Shown piece after piece: positions 42,546-52,679 of a stretch of 64,000 bases of DNA (within the stretch, counting starts at the first letter, position 1; each line of letters opens with the position of its first letter). The translations under genes and the position numbers were made by a program. The notes beneath the pieces were generated by a model. It was given only the letters and a program-made list of their open reading frames with translations, was not told where the DNA came from and searched no databases. Origin of the DNA: Streptomyces sp. MUM 2J (lineage in GTDB: Bacteria; Actinomycetota; Actinomycetes; Streptomycetales; Streptomycetaceae); the NCBI RefSeq assembly GCF_022414535.1, contig NZ_JADWYM010000034.1, positions 1-64,000 of the forward strand, given 5' to 3'.

Positions 42546-45500
42546 ATGGCAGCCTCCTCCGTCCCGTCCTCGACCCTGACCGCCGTGTTCGCCGATCGGG
42601 TCGACCGGCACCCCTCCCGCCCCTCGCTCCGAGCAGCCGACGGCCGGTCCTGGACCTACGCCGAACTCCGCGCTTGCGCAGTCGCCCTGGCAGCTGACCT
42701 GGCCCGGCTCGGGGTCGGTCGCGGGGACCGTGTCGCAGTGCTGGGCGGACGGACCGCCGACACCGTCGTCGCGCTACTCGGCGTCCTCCACGCCGGTGCC
42801 GCCTACTGCGTGATCGATCCGAGTGTCCCTCTCACCCGGCGCGACCTGATCCTCTCTGATCTCGCCCCGGTCGCGTTGGTGATCGCAGACCTGGCTGAGG
42901 GCCCCCCGGCCTCCGATCACCTGCCGGTCGTCCGGTTGGCCGACCGCACCGACCTCGCCACCTCCTCCTGGCAGCCGGTTGACGGCGACGCGGACGACGA
43001 CGCGTACGTCATCTACACGTCCGGTTCGACCGGTATCCCCAAGGGCATCGTGGTGCAGCACAGCAGCGTGCTCAACATGCTCTCCTCGTACGAGGCCCTG
43101 GCGCCGGCGCCAGAGGCATTCACGGCGAGCCTCCTGGCACCACCATCGTTCGATGTCTCGGTGTGGGAGATCTTCTCGGCGTTCCTGTACGGCGGGTGCC
43201 TGCACGTACCTGACCAGGCGTGCTTGCTGGACGGCGATGCACTGTGGGGGTTCCTCGGCGGCGACGCGATCCAGAGCGCCTACATACCCCCGGGGCTGCT
43301 CGCGCCGATGGTCCAGGCGGCGGAGCAGGAGGGTGAGTGGCGGGCGGCCCGGTTGCTGGTGGGGGTGGAGCCGATTCCCCAGGGGCTGTTGGCCCGGTTG
43401 GCCACCGCCGTGCCGGGGCTGCGGATCGTCAACGGATACGGTCCGACCGAGACCACCATCACCGCCACCCTGCACCTGGTGGGCCCTGTCGGGGACCCCC
43501 ACCACCGTGTCCCCATCGGCCGTGCCGTGGCCGGCTCCACGATCGAGGTCGTGGACGAACTGCTTGAGCCGGTCCCCCAAGGCGAAGTGGGCGAAATCCT
43601 GGTCTCCGGCGCCTGCCTCGCTCGTGGCTACCTGGACGGGCACAGCAGGGGATTCATCAAAGTCCGGGGCAGGCGGGTTTTCCGCACCGGCGATTTCGGA
43701 CGGTTCCTGCCCGGCGGCGTCTTGGAATTCAGCGGCCGTCGCGACGGACAGGTCAAGCTGAGGGGGTTCCGAGTCGAGCTCGCCGAGGTCGAGGCCGCCC
43801 TCAACGCGGTAGAGGGAATCCGCAGGGCCGTGGTGTTCACCACGGGCGAGAGCGGAGAGAAGCGGCTCATCGCGGCCGTCGAGGCTCCAGCCTACGTGAG
43901 GAGGGCCGACATCCGGAATCAGCTGGCCGACCAGCTGCCCCCCCATGCCATGCCGTCCCGGATCATGGTGCTCCCCACTTTCCCTGTGACCGCCAACGGG
44001 AAGGTGGCCACCGACGCGCTGCTGGCCATGGATCAGGAACGCCCCGCCAGCGCGAAGCCGTTCGTGGCCCCACGGACGGAGTGGGAGAGCCGCGTTGCTG
44101 CCGCGTGGTCGGAGGTCCTGAGTGTCAACACAGTCGGGATTGACGACAACTTCCATGAGCTCGGCGGGACTTCACTGGACGCGATCCACGTCGCCGCGCG
44201 CCTCCGGGACGACTGGCGGCCCGTTTCCACGGCGGCCGTGCTGTCCCGTCCCACCATCCGCGCCCTAGCCGACGGGGTGACGGACACCCAGCAGGTGAGG
44301 GTGGCGCCGGTCGGGCCGGGAACCTACCCGACCGACCGCGCCCAGGAGGGGCTGTGGGCCTGGCGGGAACTGCACGCGGACGCCACGGCGACCACGGTCG
44401 TCCACGCCATCCGATTGGACGGACCGGTGGATGTGGCAAGAATGTGCCGAGGTTTCACCGCAGTCGTGGCCCGCCACGAGAGCCTGCGCACCACGTTCGT
44501 GGTGAACGCCGACGACCGCCTGGAGCAGCGGGTGTCCGCGCCGACGATGGCCGTGGACCTCCCCGTCAACCGGGTGGGATCCGCGAGCGAGGTCGACGAG
44601 TTGCTCCGGCTCAGGCTCGATCAGCGCTTCGACGTTACGGTCCGACCGTGGGAGGCCGAGCTAGTGCTTGGCGACGACTTCGCGGTACTCATATTCGCCG
44701 CGGACCATATGGTGTTCGACGGCGAATCCGCGGAGGTGCTCCAGCGCGACCTCGCCGCCGCGTACGGCGATCCCGGCATCGCGCTGCGACAGGTGGGCGG
44801 AAGCGCCGCACTCCACCCGCTGCTGACCCCAGCGGCCGACCGACGCGATGTTCTGCACGCGTACTGGCGCAAGGCACTGGCCGGGTTCCGCGCCCAGCCC
44901 GCACTGCCTCCGCCCGCGCCGTCGCACCGGACGGACCGGAGGGTGCACGTGCTGAAGCGTGCGGTCAGCACCGCGACCTGGCAGAGCGTGCTGGAACTTG
45001 CCAGGCAAGCGGGGACAACACCGTTCACCGTGGTACTCGCCGCGCTGAAGGCCTTTCTGCGACAGCGCACCGGCGCTTCCCCCCAGACCGTGACGATCGC
45101 GATCTCGCAGCGTCGGTCGGTGGACTGCGCGGACGCCGTCGGACATTTCGTCAACCTGGTGCCCGTGTACGACCAGCTCAGCACGGACGCCTACTCCCGG
45201 CTGTCCTTCGCCGACTACGTCGGGCAAGTGGCCGTGCTCGCCCGGCAGGCGGTTGAGCACGGCGACCTGAGCTACGAGGACATCCTGGCGGACCTCCCCG
45301 GATCGGCCGCCCGCGGCGACTCGGGCCTGGCCCAGGTGGTGCTGAGCCAGCAGGTACAGTCCCTCGCGCCGCCGGTCACCGCCTCGGACGGCCTGCGCTT
45401 CCAGCCGTGGCGCGAAGTCCCGGTCAACTCCATGTACGACGTGTCGGTCTTCCTCACCGAAGCAGCCGGGGCCGACGCGACCCGGATCGAGTGGGCGGTG

Positions 45501-46013
45501 GACGCGGCGAAGACCCTCGCCGGTTCACCCGAGCGCACCGCCAGTGCCTTCGCGGCGTTCCTGGATGCTGCGGTCGCGGCACCGCTCACCTCGATCGCTG
45601 CCCTGGAACCGCCTGCCCAGCAGGGCCTGGAAACAGCGACCGAAGCGGTGCACGGCAGGCCGCGGGCCGCCAGCCGCGCTCTCGACCGGCCCCCCGTGTC
45701 GTACACCTCCGAGGAAAGCCGGCCCGAGGCAGTTGTCCACCGGATCTGGGCCGACCTGTTGGAAGCCCCTGAACTCGGCCCCGACGACGACGTTTTCGAA
45801 TTCGGCGCAAACTCCATGATGGTGCTCTCCGCCTCTCGGAATATCAGCCGGGAACTAGGCACGAAAGTTCCTGCACATATCGTCTACTCAGAACCGACGG
45901 CGCGCTTGCTGGCGGCCCGCCTGACATCAGAGAACGTACACGAAGAGATGGACAGTCGAGTCCGGGGCATGCGCGACCGGGCAGATCGGGTCCGTCGATC
46001 AAGGTCCCGATGA
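42546..46013 (+). CDS. NRPS: A-T-C-T
   Basis: Encodes 1155 residues from ATG at 42546, with GAAAGG upstream. The A domain (~10-500) has YVIYTSGSTGIPKG (~156), NGYGPTETT and GRRDGQVKLRGFRVEL; my hand-read pocket code is D-V-W-Y-L-G-G-I-T-K, not one I can assign. T1 Ser is in ELGGTSLDAI (~542). The C domain (~580-1010) has DHMVFDG at ~720: the first His is Asp, but the catalytic second His is kept. T2 Ser is in EFGANSMMVL (~1089). The second carrier has no A domain, so it must be charged in trans, most simply by the threonine A domain at 46700-48277. Confidence 0.88.
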   Translation: MAASSVPSSTLTAVFADRVDRHPSRPSLRAADGRSWTYAELRACAVALAADLARLGVGRGDRVAVLGGRTADTVVALLGVLHAGAAYCVIDPSVPLTRRDLILSDLAPVALVIADLAEGPPASDHLPVVRLADRTDLATSSWQPVDGDADDDAYVIYTSGSTGIPKGIVVQHSSVLNMLSSYEALAPAPEAFTASLLAPPSFDVSVWEIFSAFLYGGCLHVPDQACLLDGDALWGFLGGDAIQSAYIPPGLLAPMVQAAEQEGEWRAARLLVGVEPIPQGLLARLATAVPGLRIVNGYGPTETTITATLHLVGPVGDPHHRVPIGRAVAGSTIEVVDELLEPVPQGEVGEILVSGACLARGYLDGHSRGFIKVRGRRVFRTGDFGRFLPGGVLEFSGRRDGQVKLRGFRVELAEVEAALNAVEGIRRAVVFTTGESGEKRLIAAVEAPAYVRRADIRNQLADQLPPHAMPSRIMVLPTFPVTANGKVATDALLAMDQERPASAKPFVAPRTEWESRVAAAWSEVLSVNTVGIDDNFHELGGTSLDAIHVAARLRDDWRPVSTAAVLSRPTIRALADGVTDTQQVRVAPVGPGTYPTDRAQEGLWAWRELHADATATTVVHAIRLDGPVDVARMCRGFTAVVARHESLRTTFVVNADDRLEQRVSAPTMAVDLPVNRVGSASEVDELLRLRLDQRFDVTVRPWEAELVLGDDFAVLIFAADHMVFDGESAEVLQRDLAAAYGDPGIALRQVGGSAALHPLLTPAADRRDVLHAYWRKALAGFRAQPALPPPAPSHRTDRRVHVLKRAVSTATWQSVLELARQAGTTPFTVVLAALKAFLRQRTGASPQTVTIAISQRRSVDCADAVGHFVNLVPVYDQLSTDAYSRLSFADYVGQVAVLARQAVEHGDLSYEDILADLPGSAARGDSGLAQVVLSQQVQSLAPPVTASDGLRFQPWREVPVNSMYDVSVFLTEAAGADATRIEWAVDAAKTLAGSPERTASAFAAFLDAAVAAPLTSIAALEPPAQQGLETATEAVHGRPRAASRALDRPPVSYTSEESRPEAVVHRIWADLLEAPELGPDDDVFEFGANSMMVLSASRNISRELGTKVPAHIVYSEPTARLLAARLTSENVHEEMDSRVRGMRDRADRVRRSRSR

Positions 46014-46085
46014 CCAAACCGCCCATCGAGCGGAGAAGCATTTCCCTCATCGGAATTCCCAACCTTCCAGAAAGGACTGAACAAG

Positions 46086-46628
46086 ATGTTCCGCACGTTT
46101 TTCCCGGTGACCACTGGCGAGTCAAGCATTGACGGCCTTGGAGTGTTCGCCGGAATCGCACTGGAGCCCGGCCAGGCCGTCTTCACCTTCGAGGGCACGC
46201 GACTCAATCGAGCCGAGTTCTTCTCGCACCGGGAGAGTCGAAAGTATTCCGACGTGGCCTACGACGCAATTCAGATCGACGACGAGTTCCACCTGGTGGA
46301 TAAGCGGGAGACCCTCCACGTAAATCATTCATGCGACTCCAACCTGTGGATGTCGGGCCCCACGACCTACTCCACACGTCGAGCGGTGGCCGCAGGGGAG
46401 GAGCTGACCGTCGACTATGCGCTGCTCGGCGACGTCGCAGCGAGGCTCGTCCCGGGAGACTGCCGCTGCGGCACCTCCTACTGCCGCAGCGAGATCAGGG
46501 GGGACGACTGGAACCGTGAGGAGTTGCAGTCGCGCTACGCCGGCGGCTTCACGCCGTTCCTCGCCCGGCGCATCGCCGCGGGGGCGCAATCCGGCAGGGC
46601 ACGCCCCGTCGCGCCGCTCACGAACTAG
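46086..46628 (+). CDS. SET-domain methyltransferase-like protein
   Basis: Encodes 180 residues from ATG at 46086, with AAAGGA upstream. SET motifs are clear: GLGVFAGIALEPGQAVF at the N terminus, HVNHSCDSNLWMSG (the NHxCxPN-type SAM/knot motif), GEELTVDYALLGD, and a post-SET CRCGTSYCRS cysteine cluster. SET proteins transfer methyl groups from SAM to Lys side chains. One inside an NRPS operon, between A-T-C-T and the Thr A domain, is unusual. It could methylate an amine of the product (diaminopropionate or a Lys-like side chain) or act on a carrier protein. Confidence 0.85.
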   Translation: MFRTFFPVTTGESSIDGLGVFAGIALEPGQAVFTFEGTRLNRAEFFSHRESRKYSDVAYDAIQIDDEFHLVDKRETLHVNHSCDSNLWMSGPTTYSTRRAVAAGEELTVDYALLGDVAARLVPGDCRCGTSYCRSEIRGDDWNREELQSRYAGGFTPFLARRIAAGAQSGRARPVAPLTN

Positions 46629-46699
46629 CTGTCCGAGATCCGCTTCTTCCGAACGGTGGGAGCAGCTCCCTACATTCGCTTCTGTTGTTTTCCATAGGC

Positions 46700-48277
46700 A
46701 TGGACTTCGTCCGCCGACCCCTGGAGTGGGAAGTGCATCTGTCCAGATCCGCATCATTGGTCGACCTTTTCGGTTCCGTCGCTCGGGAGAACTCGGAGTC
46801 GATTTCCGTAGCGGGGGGCGGGGCGTCGATCACCTACGGAGAGCTCGATCGGAGGTCGGAGGATTTGGCGCGGCGAATTCGCTCCCTCACACCGGGCGGG
46901 CCGGCCTTCCTCGGGGTGGTCGCCGACCGCTCCCCGGACAGCGTGGTCGGCATGATGGCCATTCTCAAGGCCGGCCATGCCTATGTGCCGCTGGACCCAT
47001 TTTATCCGCTCGAACGACTGCATTATCTACTGGACGACGCCCAGGTCTCGCTCGTGGTGGGCCCCCGGGAAATCACCGAGTCATTCGCCCCGCAGCACCT
47101 GGGGATACTCGACCCCCGGGAGGCCCCTTGGGAGGCGGCTCCAGAGGAAACCGTGGGGGTGTCGGACGTGCGGATCGCGGGGTCCGATCCCGCCTACATG
47201 ATCTACACTTCCGGATCCACCGGAAACCCGAAGGGCTGCATCGTCACGCACGACAATGTGCTGTCGATGCTGCGGGCAGCACTGCCGCTGTTCGACGTGT
47301 CGGCGGACGATCGATGGAGCATATTTCACTCCATGAGCTTCGACTTCTCCGTGTGGGAACTCTGGGGAGCCTTCGCAAAAGGCAGCCGGGCGACTCTGGT
47401 GCCGGCTGATATCACACAGACACCGGAAGCCTTCATTGATTTCCTGGCGACAGAGGAAATCACGGTACTCAACCAAGTTCCATCAGTTTTTCGCCATCTG
47501 GCCAAGGCGCACGCGGAGCGGCCGGAGGCCCTGACCGCACTGCGCCACATAATATTCGGCGGAGAAAAGGTCGACCTGGAATGCGTCCGCAGGTTCAGCT
47601 TGAGCTGCGGAAAGCATGTACCCGAATTCACGAACATGTACGGAATCACCGAGATAACCGTGCACGCAACATTCAAGCGGCTGACAGAGGCGGACTTCGA
47701 GAGCGGCATCAGCTCTCCTATCGGCCAGCCTCTGTCGAATCTCGCGATCAGCATCAGGGACGAACACGGAGTGGAACTCCCCCTGGGCGAGACTGGCGAG
47801 ATGTGGATCACTGGGGATGGCGTGGCCCGTGGCTACCACCGTCGTCCGGAAAGTACGCAGAAAAGCTTCGCCCATCTCTCCCATGATTCTAGGGGAACTC
47901 GCTACTACCGCAGCGGCGATCTCGGCCGAGCCCTTCCTGGCGGAGAGTTTGAGTATGTCGGACGAGCCGACCAGCAAGTCAAAGTCATGGGTTTCCGAAT
48001 CGAGCTCGGGGAGATCGAGGAGGTACTCAAGCAACATCCCCATGTGGAAGACGCGGTCGTCTCACTTGTCCCGGACCGGACCGGAACGAAGTCCCTCGTG
48101 GCATGCTTCGTTCGCCGAATTGAGAACGACCAGCAGGTCATCCGCGAACTCCGCTCCTATGCCTCCTCGAAACTTCCTCGCCATATGGCCCCAAACCGCT
48201 TCCGAGCATTCGATAAATTCCCCCTCAACAGCTCTGGGAAGACCGACCGCAAGGCACTTCTGGCTGTGTTCCACTGA
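46700..48277 (+). CDS. Stand-alone threonine-type adenylation domain
   Basis: Encodes 525 residues from ATG at 46700. GTG at 46733 has a better ribosome site (GGAG at 6 bases) and may be the true start. Motifs include YMIYTSGSTGNPKG, FTNMYGITEITVHATF, YYRSGDLG and the C-terminal NSSGKTDRKALL. The pocket code read by eye is D-F-W-N-I-G-M-V-H-K, identical to the established Thr code. There is no carrier domain. It likely charges the second carrier of the A-T-C-T protein with Thr. Codon use is less GC-biased than in its neighbours, hinting at separate acquisition. Confidence 0.88.
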   Translation: MDFVRRPLEWEVHLSRSASLVDLFGSVARENSESISVAGGGASITYGELDRRSEDLARRIRSLTPGGPAFLGVVADRSPDSVVGMMAILKAGHAYVPLDPFYPLERLHYLLDDAQVSLVVGPREITESFAPQHLGILDPREAPWEAAPEETVGVSDVRIAGSDPAYMIYTSGSTGNPKGCIVTHDNVLSMLRAALPLFDVSADDRWSIFHSMSFDFSVWELWGAFAKGSRATLVPADITQTPEAFIDFLATEEITVLNQVPSVFRHLAKAHAERPEALTALRHIIFGGEKVDLECVRRFSLSCGKHVPEFTNMYGITEITVHATFKRLTEADFESGISSPIGQPLSNLAISIRDEHGVELPLGETGEMWITGDGVARGYHRRPESTQKSFAHLSHDSRGTRYYRSGDLGRALPGGEFEYVGRADQQVKVMGFRIELGEIEEVLKQHPHVEDAVVSLVPDRTGTKSLVACFVRRIENDQQVIRELRSYASSKLPRHMAPNRFRAFDKFPLNSSGKTDRKALLAVFH

Positions 48278-48355
48278 GGCTTCCGATCTGCGATCGCATG
48301 CCGGAATCGGCTCCGCAGCAACCAAATCAGGGAACCTCGCGAAAGGATATACGGC

Positions 48356-50347
48356 ATGACCGTCGCCGCCCCCTACGGCACGTGGCAATCACCGGTCTCG
48401 GCCATCGACGCATCAGCGCAGAGCGGACACCCGGACTGGCTGGGCACTGTCGGTGCCGAAACCTGGTGGACGGAACCCCGGCCCTCCGAGAACGGACGCT
48501 GCACTTTGGTCCGCCGCCACCCGGACGGCCGCACCGAGGACGCGTTGCCCGCCCCCTGGAACGTACGCACCCGAGTGATGGAGTACGGCGGCGCACCATG
48601 GACTGGGCAGGTTGGCAAGCAAGGTCCCGAGATCGTCTTCACCCACTTCGCCGACCAGCGCCTGTACCGCGTCATCCCTGACACCGCACCGGCCGTACCC
48701 GTCCCCCTCACCCCCAACCCGACGGAGTCGGCAGCGCTCCGCTATGTCGACCCGATCATGGTCGGAGACTACGTATGGTGTGTCCGCGAGACCCACCACG
48801 GACCGGACTCCGCGGCCGTCAGCCGTGACTTGGTCGCTGTCCCACTCGATGGCTCGGCCGCCGCCGACCCGTCCGCCGTCGAAGTGCTCGTCGCCGACCG
48901 GCACTTCATCACAGGTCCTCGACTCTCACCCGACTGTCGCCGGGTCGCCTGGATCGGCTGGGATCACCCGGCGATGCCCTGGGACGGCACCGAACTGCGA
49001 GTCGCCGACATCGGCCCGGACGGGTCCTTCGGCGCTCCGCGCACCGTCGCCGGCGGGCCCGAGGAGCCGATCTGCCAGGTGGAGTGGGCGAACTCGGACG
49101 AACTGCTCTTCTCGGGTGAGTGCGACGGCTGGTGGAACCTGCACCGGCTCGACCTCACCACTGGTGCCGTCATGGCGCTCCACACCGCCGAGGAGGAGTT
49201 CGGCGGTCCGCTCTGGCAAGTCGGCTGCCGCTGGTTCGCCCCACTTTCTGACGGACGGATCGCCGTCGTGCACGGGCGTGGCACCACTCACCTCGGTTTC
49301 CTGGACCCGGCGGACGCCACGCTGACCGACGTTCCGGGCCCCTGGACTGAGTGGGCCCCGACCCTCGCGGTCCCCGCCGACGGCAGCCGTGTCGTCGCCT
49401 GCGGTGCGGGACCCGCCAGGTCCTATGAGGTCGTGGAAATCCGCCCCGGTACCGGCTGTGCCGTGCCCTCCGCCGAGGTGATCGGCCACCCCCATACCGA
49501 CAGTGTCGACCCCGCGTACCTCTCCGAGCCGTATGCGCGCACCTTCACCGGCCCGGGCGGCCGCGAAGTACACGCCATCGTGCACCCTCCGCGCAATCCC
49601 GATTACACGGGCCCCGAACACGCGCTGCCGCCCTATGTCGTCTTCGTGCACGGCGGCCCGACTTCCCGCAGCTCCATGGTGCTCTCGCTGTCAATCGCCT
49701 ACTTCACCAGCCGCGGCGTCGGCGTACTGGACGTCAACTACGGTGGCTCGACCGGCTTCGGCCGCGCTTACCGAGAACGGTTGCGCGGACAGTGGGGCGT
49801 GGTCGATGTCCAGGACTGCGAGGCCGCCGCGCTGGGGCTGGTCGCAGAGGGCCTGGCAGATCCGAACCGGCTGGGCATCCGAGGCCGCAGCGCGGGCGGG
49901 TGGACCGTCGGAGCCTCGCTGGTCTCCGTCCCAACCTATCGCTGCGGCACCCTCTACTACCCCGCCCTCGACCTGGTCGCCTTCGCCTCCGGCGGCACCC
50001 ACGACTTCGAATCCCGCTACCTCGACGCGCTGGTCGGCCCCCTGCCCCAAGCAATCGACCAGTATCATGACCGCTCCCCCATCAACCGCACCGACCGTCT
50101 GACGGCGCCCTTCCTGCTGCTTCAGGGCCTCGATGACCGAGTCTGCCCGCCTGAACAGTGCGAGCGGTTCCTCGTGAAGGCGGCCGGTCGCGGTGTTTCG
50201 CACGCCTACCTCGCATTCGAGGGCGAAGGACACGGCTTCCGGCGACTGGAGAACCAGATAGCCGCGCTCGAAGCCGAATTCGCGCTCTACGCCCATGCCT
50301 TCGGCTTCTATCGTCCTGGCATCAAAGCAGTAGGCTGGCGCGAGTAG
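48356..50347 (+). CDS. S9-family prolyl-oligopeptidase-type serine peptidase
   Basis: Encodes 663 residues from ATG at 48356, with GAAAGGA upstream. The N-terminal ~400 residues look like a beta-propeller (repeated strands around WVRETHH-type turns). The C-terminal hydrolase has FVHGGPTSRSS, the nucleophile GIRGRSAGGWTVGA (~Ser 522), Asp in LLQGLDDRVCP and His in EGEGHGFRRLE. There is no signal peptide, so it is cytoplasmic. As the last gene of the rightward run, it may trim a pro-form of the product or inactivate the peptide for self-protection. Confidence 0.88.
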   Translation: MTVAAPYGTWQSPVSAIDASAQSGHPDWLGTVGAETWWTEPRPSENGRCTLVRRHPDGRTEDALPAPWNVRTRVMEYGGAPWTGQVGKQGPEIVFTHFADQRLYRVIPDTAPAVPVPLTPNPTESAALRYVDPIMVGDYVWCVRETHHGPDSAAVSRDLVAVPLDGSAAADPSAVEVLVADRHFITGPRLSPDCRRVAWIGWDHPAMPWDGTELRVADIGPDGSFGAPRTVAGGPEEPICQVEWANSDELLFSGECDGWWNLHRLDLTTGAVMALHTAEEEFGGPLWQVGCRWFAPLSDGRIAVVHGRGTTHLGFLDPADATLTDVPGPWTEWAPTLAVPADGSRVVACGAGPARSYEVVEIRPGTGCAVPSAEVIGHPHTDSVDPAYLSEPYARTFTGPGGREVHAIVHPPRNPDYTGPEHALPPYVVFVHGGPTSRSSMVLSLSIAYFTSRGVGVLDVNYGGSTGFGRAYRERLRGQWGVVDVQDCEAAALGLVAEGLADPNRLGIRGRSAGGWTVGASLVSVPTYRCGTLYYPALDLVAFASGGTHDFESRYLDALVGPLPQAIDQYHDRSPINRTDRLTAPFLLLQGLDDRVCPPEQCERFLVKAAGRGVSHAYLAFEGEGHGFRRLENQIAALEAEFALYAHAFGFYRPGIKAVGWRE

Positions 50348-50349
50348 GC

Positions 50350-50620
50350 GAAGCAGGTGATGTCGCAGGTCTGCCCGGAACCGGGAGCTGAGTGACAGTG
50401 CGGCCGTCGCCGGTCATCGCAGCCAGCAGGGGCACGGCCAGCACTTCGCAGCGGCGCGAGCCACGGGCGGTCTTGCCTTATACCGCCACGGTGGCCGCAC
50501 TCCAGCAGGGTTGGCGCCGTCAGATCAGCCTGGCCGCCGGAACACATAGCACCGATCACGCGCCGGATGGTGGCCGGTGAGAGAGCCGTGCGGACCGCGA
50601 GGGCGCTGGCCCGGCCAGGG
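50350..50620 (-). pseudogene. ISAs1-family transposase remnant
   Basis: On the minus strand, GKTARGSRRCEVLAVPLLAA followed by MTGDGRTVTQLPVPG matches the DGKxxRGS...LLAA core of ISAs1/H-repeat transposases. A stop codon (TAA) stands where the catalytic Asp before GK should be. An upstream piece, LSPATIRRVI, is the usual preceding motif, in another frame. It is broken and partial, and marks the right edge of the biosynthetic cluster. Confidence 0.65.
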
Positions 50621-50639
50621 TGTCGTGCGGTGCCAAGCG

Positions 50640-51410
50640 TGCCCAATGTCCAATTGCCGTCCAGGAACGGGAGTCGGCCGTCAGCTCGCATGCCGCAATA
50701 AGCAGTACCACCACGAACGGGTGACGCGCTCCGCACCGCTTTCTCAGGTCGGGCGGCGTCCCGAGCCGTTCGTCAGTGAGGGAAGGTCCATTGGCTGACG
50801 CGAGGGCGACTTGGTCGGGCAGACGGTGGCAGGCGGGCGGCCCATCAAAGCTCTGTTGGGCGAAGGCGACGTGGGAAGGTCACCTGCACAACGGAGCTTC
50901 GTTGCGTACGACGCGGCCCACCGGGCATCGCCACCCTCTTGTGGCCTGCGCGCCCACAAGATCAACTTCGAAATCGTCCTGGTCGCCTGGAGTCGGCTGA
51001 GCAACCTGGCTGCCAGACCCCAGTCCAGCTGCAAGCCCATGCCCTTCCGTCAAGGACGGATGTCCGGACAAGGAACGCTCTGGTCTCCGTTCTCGTGCGC
51101 TCCTCGCACATCAGCCGCTCAAACGGCCCTTCCCGCGCCGCGTGGGCCAGCCGCAGACGCCACACCGCGTCTTCCTCGACTCCCGCCTCAGCGGGCAAGG
51201 CCTACCACTCCACCTCCCTCCCACGCGCAAACTCGGCCTTCGCCGCGATCAACGACATCATCGAGCCTTCCCACAGCATTCCCAGCCCTCTTCCGATACC
51301 CCTCCCGCCGGAGCGGCCCGCCACCCGTTCCAGGAAACGATCACCTGCCAGAGTGGCCGTCCTCGCACGGGCTTGCCCATGATCACCGGGCCATTAGCCT
51401 CGCGCTTTCG
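50640..51410. other. Gene-free stretch between mobile remnants
   Basis: No frame on either strand has recognisable coding content or a good start site. The base composition is mixed, and fragments may derive from disrupted genes or mobile elements. It separates the ISAs1 remnant from the group II intron. Confidence 0.45.
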
Positions 51411-51414
51411 CGCG

Positions 51415-51989
51415 CCCAGCAGACTCGGAGGTCTTCGTGATGTAGCTGATCTTGAGTCGTAAGCTCGTTGTCGCCTGCCGGTGGAAGTCCGGTCCGGGTA
51501 GCTGCCAGGAGGCCCGGTAGCAGACTGGCGGCGTCGGGGGGAAACGCCCGGCGTCGAAGCCCAGTGTCGAAAGCCCTGTAAGGGGGAGCAAAGCAGCGGT
51601 CCGTAGCATGAAGCGAAGCCTGCGGCGTCGTTAGAGGCCCGCCTCTCGGGGCGGGGACAGGGAGTGCCGAGCCCCCGAGATCAGGGCGAAGGCCATGGAA
51701 GCGGCGAAGATCCTGGAGATGCAGCCGTGAGGGACTCCCCGGCGTATGGGGCATGGAACGTTGTGACGGTGACAGCGGGAACTGGGGAGGCCCTCCCCGG
51801 CCCGGCGGCCTGCGGATAGGTGCTGCCGGAAGCTGCGCGTCCTGTAACCGGGTGATCCCCGGGAAGTGGGCGCGGGCCGGGTGGGCGTCGGAGGCGGCCG
51901 TAGTACCGCGATGAGCCGGCGGACAACACAACCGTCGGTCAGGGAAGGGCCGCTGCTTCGTCGATGTGCGGGTTGTCTGGAGGGGCTTG
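51415..51989 (+). ncRNA. 5' ribozyme part of a group II intron (truncated)
   Basis: About 570 bases of structured, gene-free DNA lie upstream of a group II intron reverse transcriptase. They are rich in short hairpins, such as GGCGTC-ggggggaaa-CGCC, and GAAA/GTAA loop motifs typical of intron domains I-IV. The exact 5' boundary (GTG..G) is uncertain; GTGATG near 51,437 is a candidate. The 3' domains V-VI are absent, so splicing is not possible. Confidence 0.55.
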
Positions 51990-52523
51990 GTGAGTGCCGT
52001 TTCGGCTAGTTCCACCACGTCGGGATCCCTGAAGCTGGATCCGGTCCGAGCCTTGCAGCATGCGCTCTACCGGGCGGCCAAGGCCGGTCCCGGACGGCGG
52101 TTTCACGCGCTGGGGGACAAGGTCCACCGCAGGGACGTCCTGAGGCGCGCGTGGGTGACGGTGCGTCGCAACAACGGCGCTCCGGGCATTGACGCCACCA
52201 CTCTGGCTGAAGTTGAGGAGTACGGCGTTGACCGTCTCCTTGGTGAGCTGGCCGCGGAACTGCGGGAAGGCCGCTGGCGGCCGTTGCCTGCGCGCCGGGT
52301 GTTCATTCCGAAGCCCGGTGTGGCGGAGCAGAGGCCGTTGTCGATTCCTTCGGTTCGCGACCGGATCGTGCAGGCCGCGTTGAAGATCGTGCTCGAGCCG
52401 GTCTTCGAGGCCGACATGCTCCCGTGCTCGTTCGGGTTCCGGCCGAAGCGCGGAGCACACGATGCCCTCCAGGTGATCGTGGATGAGGCGTGGCGGGGCA
52501 GGCGTTGGGTGGTGGAGACGGAT
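51990..52523 (+). pseudogene. ltrA: Group II intron reverse transcriptase/maturase, truncated
   Basis: From GTG at 51990 (GGAGGGG upstream) the frame encodes about 178 residues. They include WVTVRRNNGAPGIDATTLAE, RVFIPKPGVAEQRPLSIPSV, RDRIVQAALKIVLEPVFEAD and GFRPKRGAHDAL: the RT fingers of group II intron proteins. It breaks at WVVETD, just before the catalytic palm (YADD-type) motif, where the left inverted repeat of the IS1634-family element starts. No remainder of the RT is found on the far side of the IS. Confidence 0.85.
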
Positions 52524-52553
52524 ACCCGAGTTCGACAGTTGGTGGGCATGCGG
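52524..52553 (+). repeat. Left terminal inverted repeat of the IS
   Basis: Thirty bases starting ACCCGAGTTCGACAG are the exact reverse complement of 54514-54543. It begins directly after the WVVETD codons of the intron RT. Confidence 0.88.
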
Positions 52554-52679
52554 GACGGTTCGGCGGCGGATCTGTGCAGGTGAGAGGGCCGGCGCCCGCC
52601 TGGGACCGTTCGAAGGTGTGGGCAAACGGATTTGCCGTGGGTATTGCCCTGATCTGGCCTGTTGCCTGATGATGCGGGC

